This document shows, piece after piece, positions 26,650 through 35,103 of a stretch of 64,000 bases of DNA (within the stretch, counting starts at the first letter, position 1; each line of letters begins with the position of its first letter). Both the position numbers and the translations under genes were made by a program. Source of the DNA: Candidatus Hydrogenedentota bacterium. Lineage in GTDB: Bacteria > Hydrogenedentota > Hydrogenedentia > Hydrogenedentales > CAITNO01. Under the pieces are notes generated by a model. That model was given only the letters and a program-made list of their open reading frames with translations. It searched no databases and was not told the DNA's origin. The stretch covers positions 1 through 64,000 of the forward strand of contig CAITNO010000110.1 in the NCBI GenBank assembly GCA_903893795.1, written 5' to 3'.

Positions 26650-26859
26650 CATTCCATCCTTTCGGCATGCCAGCCGCTTGGTTAACCAAAGGGGTCAGAC
26701 TGTAGCACCAACGGGCGCGTTTTTTCATCTTTTCACAGATCGCCCCGCCAGATACACTGCGTGACGCAAACGTTTGAAAATGCGGTCGGCATTTCTGCCA
26801 CATCCAAATCAGTCCAATGGATTTAAGACACTTCGGCGGAGTTGCCGACGCGCACTACC

Positions 26860-28806
26860 CTACCCTGCCTGCGGACGGGCACTTTTAACGTTGTGGTCAC
26901 GCAACCATGCGATGCAGCCCAGAAACACAATGGCCGTCTCAAATGCGTAGAAACCCACCAACGCCAAATGCGCCCCACTCGCAAAGCCATAACTGTGCAG
27001 TCCGACGCCAAGCATGTTGACACCGAACCACGAGAAGGCAATGACAATGCCGCCGATAATCGCGGCAATGTTGATTCCGAAGTCCCGCAGCATGCCGTCC
27101 ATTCTCGCGTGGAGAATGGCGAGCTGCCAGAGCACAATCATGAGCGCGCCGTTTTCCTTGGGGTCCCATCCCCAGAAACGGCCCCAGCTTTCGTTTGCCC
27201 AGATGCCGCCAAGCACCGTTCCCACGACGGAAAACACCAGGGCGAAGCAAAGGGAACCGTACACCATGCGGGTAAGTCCCCGGTAGAACTCCCTGTCATC
27301 GCGCCGCAGGCGGAAGAGCCGCCCCAGCACAAACACATGGGCCAACCCGCCCGACAGCAGTCCGGCCGCGTAGCCTATGGTGATAGTGGTCACATGGGTC
27401 GCCAGCCAGAAATTGGTGTCGAGCACGGCAACCATGCTCACCATGGTGTCGGAACCCTCGCGCACCTCGTATTTGTTGGCCAGGAACATGCCCGCCACGC
27501 CCAGAACCGAGGCGAGAGAAAGGGCCACCCGCTGGTGGTTCACCCATTCCATGAACAACGACACGGCCACGGCCACGGCGGTAACAAAGAGAATGGTTTC
27601 ATACAGCGTGGTGACCGGGGGCCTTTCACGGATGATGCAGCGGAGGACGATGCCGCAGGAGAGCAGCACGGTGGACAGGAGAATGGCGCCAAAAGAGGCG
27701 GCGGCCAGCATCTTGCTGGCGGGGCGCATCCACAGGCAGGCGACCAGAATGAAGCTGAGCACATAGAGCAGCAGGGCGTTGTAGAAAGGCTGCATCCGGT
27801 AGAGGAAGACCTCAAGGCCAATCTTGCCGTATTCACCGCGCGCCGTTGCCTGGGCACGCAACGAACCGTGAAGGGTGGCCGCCTGCTTCTTGAAGGCGTC
27901 CAGATTTGCCGTGCTGGAGGCGAGTTCCTCGAAATTCGCCAGCAGGTCCAATTGGGCGGCTGAAAGTATTTCCCCAGAGAAAGCGACTTGCACCATGTCG
28001 GCGGGAGAGTACCATTCAGCGTTGCCCGGTCCGGCCGGCGGCGGGAACAGCGCCAATTCCGTGGCGTCCACCGAAGCATCCTGCACTTCCTTGAGGAAAG
28101 CCGCAAAATCTTTCAATTCGGGGGCGGCCGCATCGGATTTTTTCTTCAAATCCATGTAAGCGGTGAAAAGTTGCGGAGCCTTGCGCAGCACTTCACTCAA
28201 CCGGCACTCGGCCTGGTTCGGGAAAAGGGCGGCCATTTCCTTGTGCTCCGTAAGGCTGAACTTCTTGCGGGCGCAGTCGGCAAAAGAAATAATCTCCTCA
28301 AACTCGCGCAGATTCATCCCCAACGCCATCAGCTCGGTTTCCATCACCGAGCGCTGCTGCTCATCCTTCTGCATGTACTGACGACCCAGCGTTATCAGCT
28401 TTTCATGCGCGGGTGACAGTTCAGCATAAGAATAATAGTCCCGCTTTTTCTTGGGCAGCAGGCCGATGGCAATGATGACCTCGTCATTGTCCACCCGGAA
28501 CACGTTGTATTCCTTCGCGGCATCGGGGTAGAAAATGCAATTCATGAACCAGGCCATGGGCGTAAGGCTCTTGCCTTCCGCATCGGGACAGCTTCGGCTG
28601 CCGTGAAATTTGAGCAGTTTGAACGCCGCAAAAGTGTCCAACGGCTTTACCCGGCCGTCATCCTGCACCGGCAGGGTGGAGAACAGGCTCAGGGTGTTCT
28701 TGTCCCACTGGGGCGGGGAGGGTGCCCGCTCCGCCGCGACCGCCCTGAAAGCGGACGTGAGAACTCCGGTAAATATCAGCGCCAGACAAATCACCTGCCG
28801 CATCAT
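26860..28806 (-). CDS. ccsA: Cytochrome c biogenesis protein CcsA/ResC with long N-terminal domain
   Basis: 648 residues. A signal-like N-terminus is followed by an extracytoplasmic domain of about 310 residues (starting with DDGRVKPLDTFAAFKLLKF, a motif also found in fused CcsBA proteins of Bacteroidetes). Then comes a C-terminal bundle of about eight helices with the tryptophan-rich haem-handling motif WGRFWGWDPKENGAL. This is the haem-exporting subunit of the system II maturation machinery, which attaches haem to CXXCH proteins outside the membrane. Its ATG overlaps the stop of the resB gene (ATGATG/TGA), so the two are cotranslated as usual for the Ccs complex. It should mature the 33 haem sites encoded in this block. 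Confidence 0.92.
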   Translation of the reverse strand: MMRQVICLALIFTGVLTSAFRAVAAERAPSPPQWDKNTLSLFSTLPVQDDGRVKPLDTFAAFKLLKFHGSRSCPDAEGKSLTPMAWFMNCIFYPDAAKEYNVFRVDNDEVIIAIGLLPKKKRDYYSYAELSPAHEKLITLGRQYMQKDEQQRSVMETELMALGMNLREFEEIISFADCARKKFSLTEHKEMAALFPNQAECRLSEVLRKAPQLFTAYMDLKKKSDAAAPELKDFAAFLKEVQDASVDATELALFPPPAGPGNAEWYSPADMVQVAFSGEILSAAQLDLLANFEELASSTANLDAFKKQAATLHGSLRAQATARGEYGKIGLEVFLYRMQPFYNALLLYVLSFILVACLWMRPASKMLAAASFGAILLSTVLLSCGIVLRCIIRERPPVTTLYETILFVTAVAVAVSLFMEWVNHQRVALSLASVLGVAGMFLANKYEVREGSDTMVSMVAVLDTNFWLATHVTTITIGYAAGLLSGGLAHVFVLGRLFRLRRDDREFYRGLTRMVYGSLCFALVFSVVGTVLGGIWANESWGRFWGWDPKENGALMIVLWQLAILHARMDGMLRDFGINIAAIIGGIVIAFSWFGVNMLGVGLHSYGFASGAHLALVGFYAFETAIVFLGCIAWLRDHNVKSARPQAG

Positions 28807-29954
28807 GACTTTTTCGCCTTTTCTTTTTTAAGGTATGCCAGCAAACGCTGCATGAAATGCAGCACCAGCCCGATTCCGGTGATGATGCAGGAATAAAGTG
28901 GTATCTGGTCCGCCGGATTGCGCACCACCGCAAAGACTGAATAGAAGGGGCCCTTGGCCGGACCGTTCTGCGGCCCCCAGGAGGACTGGTAGAAGGTGTA
29001 ACCCCGGTGGCGCAACGGCTCGTTCATGGTGATCCGAATTTCGCGCTCCGCCCCGTCTTCAATCTTGGTAACCTGACTGGAGTACTCGCGCGCCATGTTC
29101 GTGCGCGGGTGCAGTTCCCGTTTGAAATGGTCCAGACGCAGTGTAAACGGCAGTTTCCAGCGGTGCCTGCGCAACGCCAGGTTCCACTGCTTGCCTCCGG
29201 CCTCCACGGTCACCGGTGCGTTGTTTCCCGCCCAAAGCTGCGCTTCATGGGCGGCGCCGGACTGCTTTTCCAGCAGGGTGGCGGTGGCGCCGGACAGGTT
29301 TTGCTCCTGCTCCCGGTTCAGGGAAAGCTCGGTCAATTTCCCCGTGCCATGCGGGGCCGAAGCGGCTCCGTTGCCCATGGCCGCATTGGGCATGTAACCG
29401 CCAATCTTGAGATCAAAGGGAAGCGCTGAGAATTTGAAGGTTCTCGATTGGCCGTACGTGAGTCCGTCGAAGTCGGACTGGCGAATAATATACTCGGTGA
29501 CCGGGGCACCGGCGGAGGCTTCACCAACGCCGATTTCCCATTCATAGGAGGACTCAAACTCGTCGGAAGACTCGTTTTCGTACAGGGCCATGTGCCCTGA
29601 TTGGCAGAAGGCATAAGAGACAAACGAGCCTGCCAGCAGGGTTAGGATGCCGACATGGGCAATGAGAATGCCCACCTTTTTCCAAGACCAGCGGAACCGC
29701 ACCACCGCACCCCAGAGGAGGTTGACGAAGGTGACAATCATTACCAAATAGCCGCCCGGCAAAGGAATCGGCACAGAGCCAAAGCCCCAATGCACCACGA
29801 AAACAGATTCAAAATACTTCTGCTGACTCTGGTACAGGCCGTTCTCCACCTGGTTCATGGTTCCCAGGTAGGTCAGGAGCAGCAACAGCAGAAAGAGCAG
29901 ACAAGAGAGCTTGTATGACGCCAGGATGTTACTTATTCGCTTGAACACCGGCAT
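28803..29954 (-). CDS. resB: ResB/Ccs1-family cytochrome c biogenesis protein
   Basis: About 383 residues. ATG 29954 has GGGAGG 9 nt upstream and overlaps the end of the preceding lipoprotein gene by 26 nt. Transmembrane helices lie near the N-terminus (LSCLLFLLLLLLTYLG; YLVMIVTFVNLLWGAVV; VGILIAHVGILTLLAGSFVSYAF), followed by a large extracytoplasmic domain and a last helix (IPLYSCIITGIGLVLHFM). This is the ResB layout. ResB partners CcsA in system II apocytochrome chaperoning and haem ligation. The longer frame upstream (to 30011) lies within the preceding gene and lacks an RBS. Confidence 0.9.
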   Translation of the reverse strand: MPVFKRISNILASYKLSCLLFLLLLLLTYLGTMNQVENGLYQSQQKYFESVFVVHWGFGSVPIPLPGGYLVMIVTFVNLLWGAVVRFRWSWKKVGILIAHVGILTLLAGSFVSYAFCQSGHMALYENESSDEFESSYEWEIGVGEASAGAPVTEYIIRQSDFDGLTYGQSRTFKFSALPFDLKIGGYMPNAAMGNGAASAPHGTGKLTELSLNREQEQNLSGATATLLEKQSGAAHEAQLWAGNNAPVTVEAGGKQWNLALRRHRWKLPFTLRLDHFKRELHPRTNMAREYSSQVTKIEDGAEREIRITMNEPLRHRGYTFYQSSWGPQNGPAKGPFYSVFAVVRNPADQIPLYSCIITGIGLVLHFMQRLLAYLKKEKAKKS

Positions 29955-30639
29955 TGCCCGCGGCCTCCCCCTCATTCTGCTTTTCCTTGGCGGTGGCGTC
30001 GCCTGCGGCAACGGTGCTCGCGAGTGACTTGCAGAAGGACAGGAAATGTTCCTTTTCTGCCTTTATCACGGCGGCCGGGCCGGTCATCTTCACAAACAGG
30101 GTCTCTTCCGTCAGGGTGACCACCGTACCCAGAAGCGAATAGTCTGTGAACTGTTGTCCCGCCATTCCAGTGAAACTGCCGTTAATCTCGGCCAGCGGAG
30201 CGGGCTGCCCCAGCACGTCCACCTTGGGCAGTGCGGCGATCTCTTCCGGTTTCAGGTCGGCCTGGCCCATTTGACGGCTCCAACGATTGATGTTGGCATC
30301 AACGCCGCCGGCCGTCCCTTTGAGCAGGGTCAGGTAGCATTCGGCATCCGGGCTGGCCGCGATCTTGAAATTGCCAATGCGCATGGAGGTGGCCGGGGCT
30401 TCCGACCAGCCTTCGGGCACCTGCCACTTGTAGGGACTGACCGAGGGGTGGCCCGGAGGCAGCGTTCCATCGGCGGGGGGCATCTTCATCCCCATGTCAT
30501 GCCCTGCAGGCATGTCCTGCGCCGGCGCAGGCGCCGGAGGGGGCGCGGCAGTTCGGGTTTCGCTAATTTCCTTGGCGCCCTGACCTCCGCATCCCGCGAG
30601 TGCAAGCAACGCCACCAATACGACACTCAGTTTCCGCAT
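29929..30639 (-). CDS. Putative lipoprotein in the cytochrome maturation operon
   Basis: About 236 residues. ATG 30639 follows GGGAGA and starts a lipoprotein signal (MRKLSVVLVALLALAGC). A Pro/Ala- and Met/His-rich linker comes next (APAPAQDMPAGHDMGMKMPP), then a compact domain containing WKVPEGW-like text, MRIGNFKI, CYLTLLKG and INRWSRQMGQ. I do not recognise a named family. The Met/His cluster could bind copper or haem, but that is speculative. It overlaps resB, so a role in cytochrome assembly or the respiratory chain is likely from position alone. Confidence 0.7.
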   Translation of the reverse strand: MRKLSVVLVALLALAGCGGQGAKEISETRTAAPPPAPAPAQDMPAGHDMGMKMPPADGTLPPGHPSVSPYKWQVPEGWSEAPATSMRIGNFKIAASPDAECYLTLLKGTAGGVDANINRWSRQMGQADLKPEEIAALPKVDVLGQPAPLAEINGSFTGMAGQQFTDYSLLGTVVTLTEETLFVKMTGPAAVIKAEKEHFLSFCKSLASTVAAGDATAKEKQNEGEAAGNAGVQANK

Positions 30640-30669
30640 GTCCAATGAATCTCCCTGTTTAGAAAACAC

Positions 30670-30700
30670 GTGGAATGCCCCGCCGTACAGGGCATTCCAC
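30670..30700 (-). terminator. Terminator hairpin after the tetrahaem cytochrome gene
   Basis: Perfect 11-bp stem (30670-30680 with 30690-30700), 9-nt loop, followed on the minus strand by GTGTTTTCT. It separates the tetrahaem gene (ends 30737) from the lipoprotein-resB-ccsA unit (starts 30639). Confidence 0.8.
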
Positions 30701-30736
30701 GCAAGAAACAAATCTGCGGGTTAAATGTATTTCTTA

Positions 30737-31306
30737 CTACTTGGCCTTGGCCGGATTGTTGTGGTTGATCTTGGCGTACATCTTGTCGAAATCAAACACT
30801 TCGCCCGGCTTCGCAGTCGGGTTCTTCTCGTTGTGGCACTTCTTGCAGGTTTCCGCGTTGGGCTTCAGGATCTTCTTGGCGGGCTCGGCGGTCTTGTCGC
30901 CGCCCTTGAACTTCTTGCCTTCCGCCGTGTGGGCCGATGCCGGGCCGTGGCAGGCTTCGCACTGCACGCCGTCGGTCGGCTGGATCTTCTCGGGGCACTT
31001 GCCGGTGGCATCAGCCGCCGTGACGTGGCACTTGAGGCATTCCGGGGATTCGGCCGCCGGCTTGGTCAGGCCAGCCTTGGTGGCGACCTCCTTGGCCTTG
31101 TCGGTGGACAGCAGTTCCAGCGCCTTGGAATGGGCTTCCGCTTTCCACTTCGTCCACTGCTCGCCCTCTTCCTTCTTGTTATGGCAAATCTTGCACTGTG
31201 AATTGCCAACATAGGTCGCATCCTGGGCGACTGCCGCCGTCGTGAATGCGAACGCAACCACTGCTGCCAACAGGGCAGCTTTACACACCGACATCTTGTT
31301 GATCAT
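30737..31306 (-). CDS. Periplasmic tetrahaem cytochrome c, c554-like
   Basis: 189 residues. ATG 31306 has GAGGAG 8 nt upstream. A signal peptide (about 1-27, ending AVAQ) precedes a domain with four CXXCH motifs: CKICH, CLKCH, CEACH, CKKCH. The opening YVGNSQCKICHNKKEEGEQW, an AHSKALELL helix and GVQCEACHGPASAH match the cytochrome c554 family. It is probably a soluble periplasmic shuttle between inner-membrane quinol dehydrogenases and outer-membrane cytochromes or reductases. Own promoter (31367-31394) and own terminator, so it can be expressed separately, perhaps at high level. Confidence 0.88.
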   Translation of the reverse strand: MINKMSVCKAALLAAVVAFAFTTAAVAQDATYVGNSQCKICHNKKEEGEQWTKWKAEAHSKALELLSTDKAKEVATKAGLTKPAAESPECLKCHVTAADATGKCPEKIQPTDGVQCEACHGPASAHTAEGKKFKGGDKTAEPAKKILKPNAETCKKCHNEKNPTAKPGEVFDFDKMYAKINHNNPAKAK

Positions 31307-31366
31307 GAGCGAATCTCCTCAGTTCCGTGCCCACCCCGGGCACAAGCAGTTTGCCAAGTACCTCAC

Positions 31367-31394
31367 ATGGTACCACAGTTGTAACGAAAGTCAA
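31367..31394 (-). promoter_or_regulatory. Candidate sigma-70-type promoter of the tetrahaem cytochrome gene
   Basis: Read on the minus strand: TTGACT (31389-31394), 16-bp spacer, TACCAT (31367-31372), then a leader of about 60 nt to the ATG at 31306. The -35 matches the consensus at five of six positions, the -10 at four. CCGTAATAATAC (31414-31425), like a sequence upstream of other cytochrome genes, lies just upstream of the -35. Confidence 0.4.
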
Positions 31395-31562
31395 CCAAAA
31401 ACTTAAGACTTGACCGTAATAATACTCTCTTACCGCCCCTGCATCATCGGGAGAAAACGTGAGTTTACGCCCTGAAGCGTCCGTTAAAAGTACGTAATTC
31501 CCGTGGCTGAGTCAAGAAACAGCCCTTGGAGAGGGTCTAAGCTCCGCGTAGGACACGCAGGA

Positions 31563-32762
31563 CTATTTGGTTTCCACGGGTGCTTTCTCGTCAGACGGCG
31601 TTTCTGGGGCGGTCGAGGTGCGTTCCCCCGGCTGATCTTTCGGGTATTTGCGGTCATCGTGGCAGGCGGAGCAGTCCGGGGCTTCGCCCAATCCGTTTGG
31701 ATGGCAGGCCTCGCACTCGTTGTCCTTATGGGCCTCGCTGAAGACCAGACCGGTTTTTGTGTGGTCGAAGTCCTTGGAGGGGAACCAGTTGGCCTCGTGG
31801 CAGTCCTTGCAGTTCTTCTTGCCGAGGGCGAATTTGCCCTCCTTATGGCATTTTGTGCAGGCAAGCTGCTTGTGGAAGTCCTTGAGTTCGAAGACTGTGC
31901 TCTTGTTGTGGTCAAAAGTGCCGGTCTCATGGTCCTTGTGGCACTTCGCACAATTGTCCGAGGTGTCATGGCACTTGACGCAGTCCTCGTGGGAATCCTG
32001 GCGCACATGCTTTTGCGGACCTGCCGAGTCATGGCAGCGGCTGCAATTTTCCTTCTGGTGGCAGTCCGCACAGTGTTTGCCGAAAAGTTCGACGTGGTCC
32101 TTGTGGTGGAAGGTGACCATCGAACCGGCTTCCTGCTCCGGGGTGGGATAGACGGTTTTGTCCGGAACCGCCACATTGGGATGCAGTTTTCCCGTGATAT
32201 CGGTCGGGTCGGCATTGCCCTTGGATTCCGCCCCGGCGATGGCGCCGCGCTTGGCGTGGCAGAAGATGCAGTCGGTATCGTGGCTCCACTCGCGGTGGCA
32301 GGCCAGACACTGGCGGTGATAGGCGCCCTTGAGGCCGGGCCGTTGCAGATTGCCCGGATCGTTGGTTTTTTCATGGCAGGTGCGGCAGGTGACAATCTTG
32401 CCCTCTTCGCCGTGGTGGTGGCAGGCGGAGCATCCACTGCCGATCGCTTCCATCCCCGCGTGAAGTTTGTGGGGAAACACGACGGGGACGTACAGGTCGG
32501 TCAACTGGTCCATGATGACCACCTCGGGCTGTTCCGGGGTGGCCTCGTCGAGGTTCTCATTGGTGCGGGAACGGCGGCACTTGGCCGCGGGGAGCAGGTC
32601 GTCCGCGCTGGGATTGCTGGTCCGATGGCAGGGGGAGCAGTCGTTGCTCACATCGGTTTTTTGCGGTGCGGCCGGGGTACCTTCGGCCGGTTCCGGGAAA
32701 GCAGGCAGGCACAGCACCAGCGCCAGAAGGGTGAATATGGTCAGACGGCTCGTATTAAGCAT
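31563..32762 (-). CDS. Periplasmic 13-haem c-type cytochrome (class III/c7-like)
   Basis: About 399 residues. ATG 32762 lies just inside the end of the NrfD-like gene and begins a signal peptide (MLNTSRLTIFTLLALVLCLP). Thirteen CXXCH motifs are visible: CSPCH, CSACH, CRTCH, CLACH, CIFCH, CADCH, CSRCH, CVKCH, CAKCH, CTKCH, CKDCH, CEACH, CSACH. Spaced histidines such as FPHKLHAG and VTFHHKDHVELFGKHC fit bis-His class III (c3/c7) packing. The C-terminal end is charged and haem-free (PKDQPGERTSTAPETPSDEK). With the Tat Fe-S protein and NrfD-like protein upstream it makes a three-gene unit resembling Hmc-, Qrc- or Cbc-type quinone/cytochrome oxidoreductases. Confidence 0.88.
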   Translation of the reverse strand: MLNTSRLTIFTLLALVLCLPAFPEPAEGTPAAPQKTDVSNDCSPCHRTSNPSADDLLPAAKCRRSRTNENLDEATPEQPEVVIMDQLTDLYVPVVFPHKLHAGMEAIGSGCSACHHHGEEGKIVTCRTCHEKTNDPGNLQRPGLKGAYHRQCLACHREWSHDTDCIFCHAKRGAIAGAESKGNADPTDITGKLHPNVAVPDKTVYPTPEQEAGSMVTFHHKDHVELFGKHCADCHQKENCSRCHDSAGPQKHVRQDSHEDCVKCHDTSDNCAKCHKDHETGTFDHNKSTVFELKDFHKQLACTKCHKEGKFALGKKNCKDCHEANWFPSKDFDHTKTGLVFSEAHKDNECEACHPNGLGEAPDCSACHDDRKYPKDQPGERTSTAPETPSDEKAPVETK

Positions 32763-34023
32763 GGGATCCTGCCTGGGCGGGGCGCCGCTTCTTTGCAGTT
32801 TTGGCCTCCCCAAGGGTTTCGTGTTCCTCGACCGGCAACACCGGAAAGAGCGTAACGCAGACGCGATAGGCCAGAACAAGGGTGGCGACAAGGCCGACCG
32901 TCACAAGAATCTCGGGCACGCTGGGGAAATAGGGCGTTTGCGCATAGGGCGGCTTGAACGCCACAAGAAAGACGTTGATTCGGTTCAGTAGCACCCCGCC
33001 CACCACGAGGGCAGACGCGATTAGTAGTACCGCCGGAGAACGGCGTCCCTTTGCGGACAGCAGCAGCGCAAAAGGCAGCACAATGCCGAAGCCAATCTCG
33101 GCCAGGAACATGAAACTCGTGCCGTCGCCGGCGAAGGCACCGCCCCAGGCCTCGCGTATCATCAGGTCCGAGAGTCTGGCCACGCCGTAGACCCCCACGA
33201 AGAGCGCCACAAAGCGGCTGTAGGACGACAGGACAACTATCTCGGGTTTTCTTCGGAAGGTCCATGAGGCCAGCAGGGACTCGAAGACAACCATCGCAAA
33301 TCCGGCGGCAAAGGCCGACAGCAGGAACAGCAGCGGCATGATGGGCGTATACCACAGCGGACTCATTTTGTAGGGAACGATCAGCAGGAGCGAGCCGAGG
33401 GAAGACTGGTGCATGCACGAAAGCACCACGCCCGCCACGATGAAAAGAAACATTATTTTCGCGAGCGTGCCGTGCACCAACCGCAGCAGCGCGTCAATGG
33501 GCCGGTTGAGCGACTTCAGCGGTCCCGGCAGGTTCACGTGGCCGATAAAGCGCTCGCAGACAATGGGCATGAACTCGATGTACAGCACATTCAGATAGAC
33601 CGTGACGCACATGGCCACTTCGAAGAGCACCGAATTGCCCTGCCACATGGTCGGCCACAGGGGGTGCCAGATGTTGTAGTAGCGGCCCAGGTCGGCCATA
33701 AGGCCGATCACGGCGAAGGTGTAGCCGAGCATGGCCGTCAGCAGGGCCGGGCGCACCAGCACTTCGTACTTGTGCCGGTGAAATATGTGGGCAACCGCCG
33801 CGGAAGTGAATCCGCCCGCGGCCAGCGCCACGCCGGACGCGACATCCACGCCAATCCAGAGCCCCCAGGGGTACTGGTTGGTCAGATTGGTGGCCGCACC
33901 CAAACCGAACACGAAGCGGTAGGCAGCGGCGGCAAGACCGGCCAGCGCGATGCAGGACAGGATAAGCACACCGGGTGTCATGAGTCCGCGGCGCAGGGAA
34001 ACGGGCTGTGCGTGCTCGCTCAT
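32755..34023 (-). CDS. NrfD/HybB/PsrC-family quinone-interacting membrane subunit
   Basis: 422 residues with about ten transmembrane helices. The early YPWGLWIGVDVASGVALAAGGF is the NrfD/HybB family signature. ATG 34023 overlaps the Fe-S gene stop (ATGA) and has AAGGAGG 4 nt upstream. Family members bind (mena)quinone and pass electrons to or from a periplasmic Fe-S partner without haem. Between a Tat Fe-S protein and a 13-haem cytochrome it should couple the quinone pool to periplasmic cytochromes. The C-terminus extends into the cytochrome start by 8 nt. Confidence 0.9.
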   Translation of the reverse strand: MSEHAQPVSLRRGLMTPGVLILSCIALAGLAAAAYRFVFGLGAATNLTNQYPWGLWIGVDVASGVALAAGGFTSAAVAHIFHRHKYEVLVRPALLTAMLGYTFAVIGLMADLGRYYNIWHPLWPTMWQGNSVLFEVAMCVTVYLNVLYIEFMPIVCERFIGHVNLPGPLKSLNRPIDALLRLVHGTLAKIMFLFIVAGVVLSCMHQSSLGSLLLIVPYKMSPLWYTPIMPLLFLLSAFAAGFAMVVFESLLASWTFRRKPEIVVLSSYSRFVALFVGVYGVARLSDLMIREAWGGAFAGDGTSFMFLAEIGFGIVLPFALLLSAKGRRSPAVLLIASALVVGGVLLNRINVFLVAFKPPYAQTPYFPSVPEILVTVGLVATLVLAYRVCVTLFPVLPVEEHETLGEAKTAKKRRPAQAGSHA

Positions 34024-34892
34024 TTGTCCTCCTTGCTATCGAACATCTTCATGGCCACCGCCAGCAGCCCAAACAGGAGCATGGGGGGCACGCCGTGCTT
34101 AAAAATGCCATGCTGGAGCGGTTCGGTGTACTCGGGGATGGGTTTCTCCCCAAATTCCATGAGCCCCAGTTCGGTGACGGGGCGGCTGGTGAGGTAGAGC
34201 CAGGAGGTGCCCCCCAACTCATGTTCTCCGTACACATGGTCCAGATACTGTTCCGGATGGGCCTTTATTTTCGCCCGGGCCAAACCGAGCAGTTCGCTCC
34301 GCTTGGCAAAAGTGAGGCACATGGGCGGGCAAATATCCACGCAGGCGGGCGCTTTGCCGCCCTGGGACACGCGTTCGAAGCAGAAGGAGCATTTGCTCAC
34401 CTTGGGCGTGAGCGCATGGTCATATTCATAGGCGGGCACCTGGAAGGGGCAGGCCACCATGCAATAGCGGCAACCCATGCACTTCCAAGGGTCGTAGGTT
34501 ACAGCACCATTTGCCTGCGGGCGAATGGCGCCGACCAGACAGGCCGACGCGCAGGCCGGCTTGAGACAGTGCATGCACTGGGCCTTGACAAAGGTGGGTT
34601 TAACCGCCCCCGCCGTGTCGCCGTACCGGTTGACCACCGTATAGGCGTCGGCGGTCATGCGCCGTGGTTGGTCAAAAACGGACCTGTCCTCAAAGGCTTC
34701 CAAGGGAAGTTCCGTGAGCTTGTTGGATTGTGAACAGGCAAATTCGCACTTGCGGCAACCGATGCACTCGGTCGTGTCCACAAGAACGCCATAGCCCCCG
34801 ACCTCGTCCGCCGCAGCGAGGGCCGGTTCGGAGAGGGTCATGCCCGCCAGCCCGGCAACGCCCGCCCTGCAAAGAAACTGTCTTCTATCCAA
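34020..34892 (-). CDS. Tat-exported 4Fe-4S ferredoxin-type subunit with C-terminal anchor (HybA/HmcB-like)
   Basis: About 290 residues. Start uncertain: TTG 34892 gives MDRRQFLCRAGVAGLAG with GGGA 9 nt upstream, while GTG 34907 adds five residues. The RRQFL motif is a twin-arginine signal. Four Cys clusters bind [4Fe-4S] centres: CIGCRKCEFAC, CMHCLKPACASAC, CMGCRYCMVAC, and CSFC with CVDICPPMC. A C-terminal helix (PPMLLFGLLAVAM) resembles the HybA anchor. As first gene of a three-gene overlapping operon it should relay electrons between the NrfD-like subunit and the 13-haem cytochrome on the periplasmic side. Confidence 0.88.
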   Translation of the reverse strand: MDRRQFLCRAGVAGLAGMTLSEPALAAADEVGGYGVLVDTTECIGCRKCEFACSQSNKLTELPLEAFEDRSVFDQPRRMTADAYTVVNRYGDTAGAVKPTFVKAQCMHCLKPACASACLVGAIRPQANGAVTYDPWKCMGCRYCMVACPFQVPAYEYDHALTPKVSKCSFCFERVSQGGKAPACVDICPPMCLTFAKRSELLGLARAKIKAHPEQYLDHVYGEHELGGTSWLYLTSRPVTELGLMEFGEKPIPEYTEPLQHGIFKHGVPPMLLFGLLAVAMKMFDSKEDK

Positions 34893-34957
34893 TGTACTTA
34901 TTCCCACTCGGATGGGTCCTGTAATAAAAACGGATGTTACTCTAAATTGTACGGAAA

Positions 34958-35019
34958 AATACGGGAAAAACATCCGTAGGAATACGGGATTTATACCAGT
35001 GTTGAATACGGGAAAAACA
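34958..35019 (-). promoter_or_regulatory. Three direct repeats upstream of the Fe-S/NrfD/cytochrome operon
   Basis: AATACGGGAAAAACA at 34958-34972, AATACGGGA at 34981-34989 and AATACGGGAAAAACA at 35005-35019. The starts are spaced 23 and 24 bp, about two helical turns, so the copies face the same side of the DNA. ATCCGTAGGAATACGGGAT (34972-34990) is also an imperfect palindrome. They lie about 65-125 nt upstream of the Fe-S start. The layout suggests an operator array for an activator; the regulator is unknown. Confidence 0.5.
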
Positions 35020-35103
35020 CGTATAAATCATAATCTTGGGATGAGAAAAAGCAACAGAAATAAGAAAGGAGATATATTCCAGCAGGGGGAGCAACACCTT
35101 AAA

